Below, one piece after another: positions 56,351 to 64,000 of a stretch of DNA of 64,000 nt; within the stretch, counting starts at the first letter, position 1; each line of letters opens with the position of its first letter. A program made the translations under genes and the position numbers. Source of the stretch: Lathyrus oleraceus. Its lineage: Eukaryota > Streptophyta > Magnoliopsida > Fabales > Fabaceae. Location of the stretch: assembly GCF_024323335.1 (NCBI RefSeq), contig NC_066582.1, positions 89,400,944 to 89,464,943 on the forward strand, read 5' to 3'. The notes beneath the pieces were generated by a model. That model ran no database searches and was not told the origin of the DNA. It was given only the letters and a program-made list of their open reading frames with translations.

Positions 56351-59300
56351 GGTACCAATTTTAAAGTGAGTGAATTGCTTTTAATAAAAACTTTAGTTTT
56401 AAAAGAGGCACAAAAGGCCTAAAAGAGTTTGAATGAGTGTTAGTTCTTTTTGTCTTTTGAAATTTTAAGTCAATATGGTTAAGTTCATTTACAAGTTTGA
56501 TTTAAGAAAAGAGTTCAGAAATACAATGGCATAAGGCCAAAGTTTCTAATTTGCAATAAAGTCTAAGTTTGAAATCACAGGCAAAGAAGGTTTTTGAAAA
56601 GAGTGAGATATTTGAAATTTAAGAAGTGGGAGGAGATGAAGAGACTAATCCTAAGCAAAAATTTAAAAGTTAAGAGTTGAAAAGATCTGACCAATGAGAT
56701 ACAATCCAATAGACAAGAATGTCATATAGAAACTCACTTTTCCTTTGGACTTTAGAATCAAGCAAATATCAATAAACAAGCAAGATGAAGGGTATGGTAT
56801 CAATTAAAGATAGCCACATCCAAGCTAGCAACTTCATAGTGTTCTTCATAATTTTCCCATGTATCAGATGACATACTCCTTGAATGGATCAGAATAAGGC
56901 ATTAGACACAGGTATAAAGTAACATTTGCATCAAGACCATGTAGCAGATGAACTAAAGTGGATCCCAATACTTGCATCAGATGAAAGCTGAAATCAAAAT
57001 AACTTGGTTTTAGAAATGTTGGCATTGGCCAAGTCCTTTTGCATAGGGAATGTTGCCTAATTCTAAGTCCAAGGCTCAGATCAAATCCAACAGTCCACAC
57101 AAACATTTTTTAGGTTATTTTTGTTGTTTATTAAGTATTTTAAGGTCCTAAGACCACAAACACAAACAAGATACACAAATAAGATTATACAAACACAATA
57201 TATGGCTCAAATGAGCAAAGGGAAAATGGCATAAACATAAACAAGTTAAATGATATGTAAAATGGCAAATGACTTAAATTTAAATTTCATAAAGTAAATG
57301 ACTTGTAATTAAAAGGTTAGTCAAATGTTAGTTGATTAGATGTTAGTGGAGTTTTTCTTTTCAATAGTTTAAGTCATTCTTTGGAGAACACTTAACCCTT
57401 TATTCACAAGCATGAATCCTTGAACTAACACATCTTTCAAAGGAAGTAAAAAATGCCAAGTTTCCAACTATCTGAGGCTAGTCAAAATTTAGCGTTGTGT
57501 TAAGCAATCGTAATAGGACTTATGTAGAAGTCACAACTATCTGAGGCTAGGCAATAGAAATTTTAATGTTAATGCATGTTAGAGATATGGTATAATGGAC
57601 CATACTCCTAAAACATACCACACACAAAAAAGAACGTGATCAAATGATAGCCCTAATCTCATCCATACTTGTATTGGTTCATCTAACATGAAGTTATTGA
57701 TGAACCAACTAGCCTTAGGATATTGAGATGTCATTGGTCAATGAAAGGGGTAGGATAGAATGGGATTGAAGATGAAGAGGGAGGGGAGATAAGACAAACA
57801 CAAATTGGTCATGAGAGGAATTTTATCAAATTAAAATCATTCATTCATTTTGGGAGATGAAATATACATTTCATCAATCCCCTAAATTCAATGATTTTAA
57901 TCCAACAAAAGTCAAATCAACCTTGACCAAGGTCCAAACATATAGTCAAACTTCACAAGTCAATAAGAATGGCTCAACATAATTTCTACACAATTAAACA
58001 ATTAAAAATCAAATTAAAATGCATTTAAATTAAATTATGTTTGATCAAAAACATAAAACCTCTTCAAAAACACAAAATAAATGGTCAAGAGATTTATCAT
58101 ATGTCAAACAAGGTCAAAGAATCTTGGAGAAAAAATTTGATTATTTTTGAAAAGGCAGAAGTATTTTTAAAGAATTAAAAATATGCACAAAAACAATTAA
58201 ATCATGAAAAATATCAATATTAATCCCAAAAATAACTTTAATTCAGAAAATGAAAGAGGACAATTTTTGAATTTTTTTGGTGAAAGTCCTATATTTTTTG
58301 GATCAATAATGAAATTAATACGAATTAATTAAAAATAAACAATTAAATGAAATCATCATAAGTTCAAAAAAATGAGAACCGTCTGATCTCCCTCATTAAA
58401 TGAGGTGGTAGATCAGATGGATGAAAGCGCGCGTTCCATGGTGCACTGCAGTCAACGCGACATAGGCTTGGTATTCAAAAGTAATGCATGAGATTAAAAC
58501 ATTTTTAAGGGATCCTATGGTTGAGATGCATGACAACACATCACCAGAGCCAGAGCTCCGGTCTTCTTCTCCGATGGACCTCACCGAACTAGTCCACCAT
58601 CAACCATCACCAAAATGAAAAAGCAAGACATGAATTTAAAGAAAAAATGCTCAGGAGCTTCGATTTGACCTCAAAGCAACTCAATCGTCTTGTCTACATT
58701 GATAACACTTCAGACAACCAAAAATCAACAAGAATAGTCTTGAATTGAGGGAGAGTCAAAAAGAAGAAGTTTCTGAAAAATCACCTTCGAGTTGATCTAA
58801 TTCCACTTGATCTTGATCTGGATTTGATTGCTTTCTCCTTCTCTTGCTTGCAGAAACCAAATGAGATGAAAAGGAAAGTGAATTTCTGGAGTTTGAACTT
58901 CCAAACAAAAGATGAAGTTTAAGCTCGATTTTAAAAGAAACCTTCAGAATCTATGACAGTGGGGGTTTGAATTGGTCTAGAAAAGCTTGGGCAAGGTGTT
59001 GATGATGAATCTGAAGCCTTAAGCTTGTTTAAATAGTCAATGCACTTGATATTTGCACCACTTGAAATTTGGAATTTGGAAACTCCTTTGCATTGGTGCA
59101 TGGACAATCATTTGGGCCTTAGGGATAATGTAATCTACTCCCAATTAGTGTACAAAGTGTGCTGAATGCATCATGTGTAAGCATGTAAAAGAATTTGATC
59201 ACTTGAAATCCAATCTTGCCAAAATACTTTCCATAATGAATCCATGCGCAAGTCCTTCAATTTTAATCCAAATGAGATGATATTGGATGTTTTGGAAAGG

Positions 59301-60544
59301 TGAGATCAAGGGGAACAACTTTCATGTTTAACACGTTTTCATTTGAAGCATGGATCATGATTCATTTTAAGGTGGAAGTTTGGGAAATCAAACATATTTG
59401 AAAATTTTCTAAGTCCCAAGTCAAATGTTCACTTCTTCCACCTTGAATAACCTTTTCTATGAACTTCAAATGAAAAAATTTCCTTCATTAAAGTTATAGA
59501 TATTTCAAACCTATTCAATTTGGTCACATATTTGACCTCATTTGGATTTGGGATGAAGGAGTTATGCATTTTAGAAGTTGAGGAAAATCACTTGTTCAAT
59601 GGTATTGGCCCAAAATGACCTATAATGTTTCCTCTTAGCACATGCATTTACAAGTTGAGTTTGAACTTCCTCCAAACATAAAAATTGAAGTAGACATATT
59701 TAATTTGAGCATGAAATTTGAATGGATTTCATCTCATAAAAATTTAGCAAGTTATGGTCTTTGGGAGTTGATCTCCAAACTAGGGTTTAGACAAAATGAC
59801 CTATAATTTTTCACCATAAAAAATGTCTTTGCATGCAAAACTAGCTCTTGACTTAAACATGAAAGTTGTTTGTAATGTCATTTAGAGTAATGTTTCTCTT
59901 GGAATCATTTTCATTTGACAAAAAGTGTAGGAGATAGGGTCTAGGGAACCCCAGTTTTGACCAGTTGACTTTCTCTAGTCAACCATCATGCACCAACTTG
60001 CTAGCTTGACAGTCGCTTGACTTTTGGGAATAATGGAGGATTAAATATGCATAAGATGATATAATGTTAAGTGTTCCTTGATATATTTGATCAATTGTTA
60101 AGGAAACTTGTTGAAGAAGTCACATAAGATACCCAGATGAATTAGGGTTTCCAAGGCAAACAAACTTCAAACTCTTGATGATTTCTTGATCAAAATAAAA
60201 CGTGAAGATCTTGGGGATCCATATATGATACTTAGAGCCAATTTAAACCAATTCTTTATTGAGCTCGTTGCATTAGGGGTCTCAAACCCTAAATATGGGC
60301 TTGATAGAGCATAGGTGAGCATGTACACTACCTACAAAAGCAACAAACTATACATTGATATTTTTGGTATTTTGGTTATTAAATAAAGAAAAACAAAGTA
60401 TGATACAATCTAAAGTGCTTGGTGACCTCTCCCAATGCAAACCCAATGAATGAGGGGTAAGGAGAATGCCAAGGTGTGATCCCAATGCCAATGCATATGA
60501 TGAGATAGCATGAGGGATCTTAGGGTCAAAATTGGGGTCTTACA

Positions 60545-61019
60545 ACAAGCTTCCGACAATCTTTTTGATATGACATGCAATCATGTAGCCTTTGTCCAGA
60601 ATCTTGAGTCCTGCAATTAAAGTTTGAAATCAAGAAAACATTACCTCTACAGCTTCATCATCCTCCATTTTGAAAGCTTCATATTTTTGAATTAGAGCCA
60701 GAGCCTTTGTCTCTTTGACTTGAGTGTTGCCTTAGTGGGTCATCTTTAAGGAGTCAAGTATTTCTTTAGTTATTTCCATGTTTGTGATCTTTTCATATTC
60801 ATTGTAGGATATAGCATTCAATAAGATCGTTCTGGCTTTATGGTGATTTTTGAAATCACGCTTCTGATCATCAGTCATTTTATTTCTAGCAAAAGCAATA
60901 CCAACATCAGATACAGGTGGTTTAGAGCCAATTGTAACTATGTCCCATAAGTCAGCATCAATAATCAAACTTTTCTTCATCAAACACTGGAGGCTTAGCG
61001 TTGTAGATGTCTCTTTCAT
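60545..61019 (-). pseudogene. gag: Ty1-copia gag fragment (UBN2-type)
   Basis: It reads KSLIIDADLWDIVTIGSKPP, VSDVGIAFARNKMTDDQKRD, HHKARTILLNAISYNEYEKI, typical of the N-terminal gag domain of plant copia elements. GAA to TAA after LKMTH (about 60732) breaks it; the frame continues NTQVKETKALALIQKYEAFK and GLKILDKG..HIKKIVGSL until Tat-B interrupts it at 60544/60545. Confidence 0.8.
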
Positions 61020-61097
61020 TAGTGTTAGTCATGTTGTTTTTCTCATGTCAGATCTTCTCTACATTGTTAAGTGTTTGATTTGAAAATAAATAACAAA

Positions 61098-61115
61098 GTC
61101 GAAGCTCTGATACCA
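61098..61115 (-). other. Primer-binding site of the copia element (initiator tRNA-Met type)
   Basis: TGGTATCAGAGCTTCGAC on the - strand starts two bases after the LTR end. TGGTATCAGAGC is the standard complement of the initiator tRNA-Met 3' end. Confidence 0.9.
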
Positions 61116-61117
61116 AT

Positions 61118-62197
61118 TGAAGGTAGAGAAAAACAAGAAATGGGGGGTTTGAATTGTTTTCACAGGTAATAAAAACTTTTGCAAACAAAACACACACGAT
61201 AGATAAATCAATCAACACAGAAGTTTATCCTGGTTCGCTTGAAATTGAAAGCTACTCCAGTCCACCCAGCCAAGGTGATTTCGCCTTAAACAAGGACTTA
61301 ATCCAATAATCTATAAATATTATAACAAAAGCATCTAAGAGAATAAAGATCTCTTATCCATCTCAATTTTAAAGACTTCGCAAGCCACTTGAGGAAATAT
61401 TCAACAACTATTTGAGAATTACAAGGAAGTGTTTTAGTGCTTCTAGATAAGCAATTTTAATACAATAAGAACAATAAGAATTCACACTAAGAGCAATAAC
61501 TCGTGTGAACAGATTTGAGCAAGAGTTAAAGATATAGAATGAGTTTTCAGTATTATTGTATGATTGCTCCATGCTTGGTATGATGATGATTCTGACTTTA
61601 TACAATGCTTTGAATATGAGACTATTGGCTGAGGCATTAATATAGTATCTTGGCAATGATGGAACTTAATTGTCATTAAGTTTGTTAATCTTTCCATAGC
61701 AATTTTGGAGAGTGTTTATTCTTTTCCAAATAAAGAGTCATACCAAAACTGGAATACTTCGTTACTAAGTCTTGTGGTTGATCTGCTTGACTTTAGTCAG
61801 AGTGCGCGAAATCTAGATCTTCTTGTTCAACATGTTTTCTTCAGATAGTTGCTTAGAATTGAACTTCTTTAGAAGTTCTTGATATGTCTTCTGTATAACC
61901 TTCTTCAGATGTACGAATCAGCAGAGTAACTATGTGGAATCCTTCAAATTCAAAGTATCTGAATTTTCAACCTTCAGGCACTATGAGCACTATTGTCTTC
62001 AGAGTTAGAGCGACTGCTTTATTTAACTCTAAGTCAGCTATTCTCGACTTGCATGATGTTAGATGTTGTTTATCAGATCCATTTACTGTTAGAGTCCTGC
62101 ACACTTGGATAAATTCGTTAGGGTACCAATTTGTTTCATCCTTTGTTATCATCAAAACTTTAGAGATGAATTATAGACCCAAAATCTTATTCTAACA
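61118..62197 (-). repeat. Copia 5' LTR (1,080 bp)
   Basis: On the - strand it starts TGTTAGAATAAG at 62197 and ends CCTTCA at 61118. Beyond it ACTCA (62198-62202) would be one side of a target duplication. No other copy of this LTR is in the window. Confidence 0.82.
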
Positions 62198-64000
62198 ACT
62201 CAATCTTGTTGCCTACATTGGTAGGACTTCATCCAACCAAAAATCAAAGAGAATGGTGAAGGATTAAGAGAGAATCAAAGAGAGAAAGTTTGGAAAACTT
62301 CACCTTCTGTTTGCAGTGATGAAGCTCTATCTGGATCTCAATTTGCTTGGGCTTGCTTCCACTTAATTGCAGGAGGTGAATTAAGAGCTCAAATGGTTTG
62401 GATTCTTGGAGTTTTAACTTCAAAACAGAAGTGAAATTGAAACTAGATTTTCAATTGAAAACCTTCAAGTTTATCCTCTAATGGTCATGGGAAGGTTGCA
62501 GGAGCAAAGCTTGGACAAGGTGTCCATAATTCTGAGCATGAGGTAATGTATTTATAGGCTTGGCAATTGATTTCCACACACTTCCATTCAAATTTCTCAT
62601 GTGCGTGCTTTCATGGGCGTGTGGTAGGCCCATGAAATGATGTCAAAAGGTCCAAAAATGATCATGAGTGATGTTGAAAGTGTAACATGAAGCCATGCAT
62701 TTGAAATTGAGAAGTGGTCATGAGATTCATCCAAATGGAACCATGAAAAGTAACCATGCGTGATTCATTCAAACATTGCCCAAATGATGTGACTTTGGAC
62801 TTTTTAGAAAGGTGATATCAAGGGGAACAACTTTCATGTTGAACACTTTTCTATTTGAAGCTTGGATCATGATGAATTTTGATGTGGAAGTTTGAGAAAT
62901 CAAACATAATTGAATAACCTTGAAATACATTTTCTATGAGCTTCAAATGGAAACAGTTCCTTCATCAAAGTTGTAGCGCTTTCAATACTCTTCAATTTGG
63001 TCACAAATTTGACCTTATTTGGATTTGGCATGAAGGAGTTATGCATTTTAGAAGTTGAGGAAAATTGCTCGTTCAATGGTAATGGCCCAAAATGACCTAT
63101 AATGTTCCTCTTGGAACATGCGTTTGCAAGTTGAATTTGAAGTTTCTCAAAGAATAAAATTCGTATAGGACATCTTGAAATGGATCATGAAACTTGGATG
63201 GCTTTCATCTCATAAAAATTGAGCAAGCTATGGTCCTTGGAAGTTGACCTCCTAACTAGGGCACAGACAAAATGACCTATAATCTTTCACCATAAAAAAT
63301 GACGTTCCAAGAAAAAATAGATCTTGACCTCAACATGAAAGTTGTTTGGAATGTCATAAGGAGTAACGTTTCTTTTGGAATCATTTTCATATAACAAAAA
63401 TTGTAGGAGTTAGGGTCTAGGGAACCCCAGTTTTGAGAAGTTGACTTTCTCTGGTCAACCACCTTGAACCAACTTGCAAAATTAAAGTTCTATTGATCTT
63501 TGGGACTCATAGAGGATCATATATGCATAAGATGATGTATAATGAAGTATCCCTTGATATATTTGATCAATTGCTGAAGAAACATGATGAGGAAGTCACA
63601 CAAGATACCCAGATGAATTAAAGCTTCCAAGGCAAACAAACTTCAAACTCTTGATGATTTCTTGATCAAAATGATAATTGAAGATTATAGGGACCCATAT
63701 ATGATGTATAGAAATAATATGAACCATCTCTTGATTAATATTCTTGCACTGAAGGTCTCAAACCCTAACTGTGAGCTTGATGAGGCATTGGTGGATGCAC
63801 ACACTATCTACAAAAGAAACAAAGCTATACATAGACATATTTTCGGTATTTTGGTTAGTAAATAATGAAAAAACAAAGTATGATACAATCAAATATGCTT
63901 GGTGATCTCTCCCAATGCAAACCCAATGGATGAGGGGTAAGGAGGATGCCAAGGTGTGATCCCAAAGCCAATGCATATGATGAGATATCATGAGGTATCT
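62198..64000 (-). repeat. LTR fragment of the Tat-B family, interrupted by the copia element
   Basis: It is similar to 58676-60540, including the CCAATGCATATGATGAGATA stretch near the LTR start, and runs past the window end. The copia LTR cuts in at a point matching about 58675 in the Tat-B LTR, so the other half of this LTR should lie beyond the nested insertions but is not here. Confidence 0.78.

Larger units (their letters stand above)
49420..60544 (-). mobile_element. Tat-B: Tat/Ogre-like Ty3-gypsy element, 3' part missing
   Basis: Read on the - strand: complete 5' LTR (60544-55953), PBS, leader, tail of ORF1, gag, protease, intron, RT, RNase H and the start of the second RNase H, where it stops abruptly at about 49420. 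Integrase, 3' region and 3' LTR are absent. Frames are longer than in Tat-A, so this copy is younger or less decayed, but it has several stops. It inserted into a copia gag; ACAAG (60545-60549) would be one side of its target duplication. Confidence 0.85.
55953..60544 (-). repeat. Complete 5' LTR of Tat-B (4,592 bp)
   Basis: On the - strand it starts TGTAAGACCCC at 60544 and ends CCGCTACA at 55953. Its second half matches the Tat-A LTR (25355-27924) and its first half matches the LTR fragment at 62198-64000. It contains one structured module (56285-56350) and the AGTA hairpin (56166-56181). Short ORFs inside recur between LTR copies and are not genes. Confidence 0.85.
60545..62197 (-). mobile_element. 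Ty1-copia element (LTR, PBS, partial gag), interrupted by Tat-B
   Basis: On the - strand, a 1,080-bp LTR is followed two bases later by a tRNA-Met-type PBS and then gag. The rest of gag-pol is not in the window; it was displaced or lost with the truncated left side of Tat-B. Confidence 0.8.

Noticed and set aside
61932..62195. 87-codon ORF next to the copia LTR end
   Set aside because: It lies entirely within the copia LTR and has no recognisable domain.

Overview
This is a plant nuclear window from a large, transposon-rich genome. Ogre/Tat Ty3-gypsy retrotransposons, a Ty1-copia element and plastid genes with legume-style quirks (an accD full of internal repeats, an almost unrecognisable ycf4 between psaI and cemA) point to the pea/vetch/lentil tribe (Fabeae). 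I cannot name the species from sequence alone, and I see no convincing functional host gene.

Layout. (1) 1-18408: an Ogre-type element on the + strand, its 5' LTR cut by the window start and its 7.4-kb 3' LTR complete. The visible LTR parts are almost identical, so it inserted recently, yet its pol region is wrecked: it looks like a non-autonomous derivative that keeps one 430-codon gag-like ORF. (2) 18409-27924: an older Tat/Ogre-like element (+), here Tat-A, with an LTR tail, a deletion that removed PBS and most of gag, a pol full of stops, and a 3' LTR lacking its first part. (3) 27925-28916: unassigned nuclear DNA with a 135-bp duplication. (4) About 28917-45690: a 14.4-kb nuclear plastid insertion (NUPT) made of three blocks: accD-psaI-ycf4-cemA-petA-psbJLFE; ndhG-I-A-H-rps15; rpl36-rps11-rpoA-petD. 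Several genes are intact and most are broken. rpoA is split by a 2,356-bp solo LTR with a clean 5-bp target duplication. (5) 45790-49412: a decayed RPA70-like gene and one exon of a PILS-type carrier gene, both on the - strand. (6) 49.4-60.5 kb: a second Tat/Ogre-like element (-), here Tat-B, with a full 5' LTR, PBS, ORF1 tail, gag, PR, intron, RT and RNase H, truncated on the left. It sits inside (7) a copia element (-; LTR 61118-62197, tRNA-Met PBS, gag), which sits inside (8) another LTR of the Tat-B family that runs off the window end.

How the parts work together. The retroelements share a transcript layout: LTR, PBS, leader, ORF1/gag, PR, short intron, RT, two RNase H domains, integrase, structured 3' region, LTR. 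Besides proteins they share what look like structured RNA elements. These are (i) a multi-helix module, five times per Ogre LTR and once in each Tat LTR, whose stems change in a compensatory way between copies; (ii) a hairpin with a constant AGTA loop about 200 bases from the LTR end; and (iii) hairpins with GNRA-type loops and covarying outer stems just after pol. The Ogre 3' region also carries an array of degenerate motifs complementary to its own primer-binding site. I consider these the most interesting signals here. All structure and alignment statements were made by eye.
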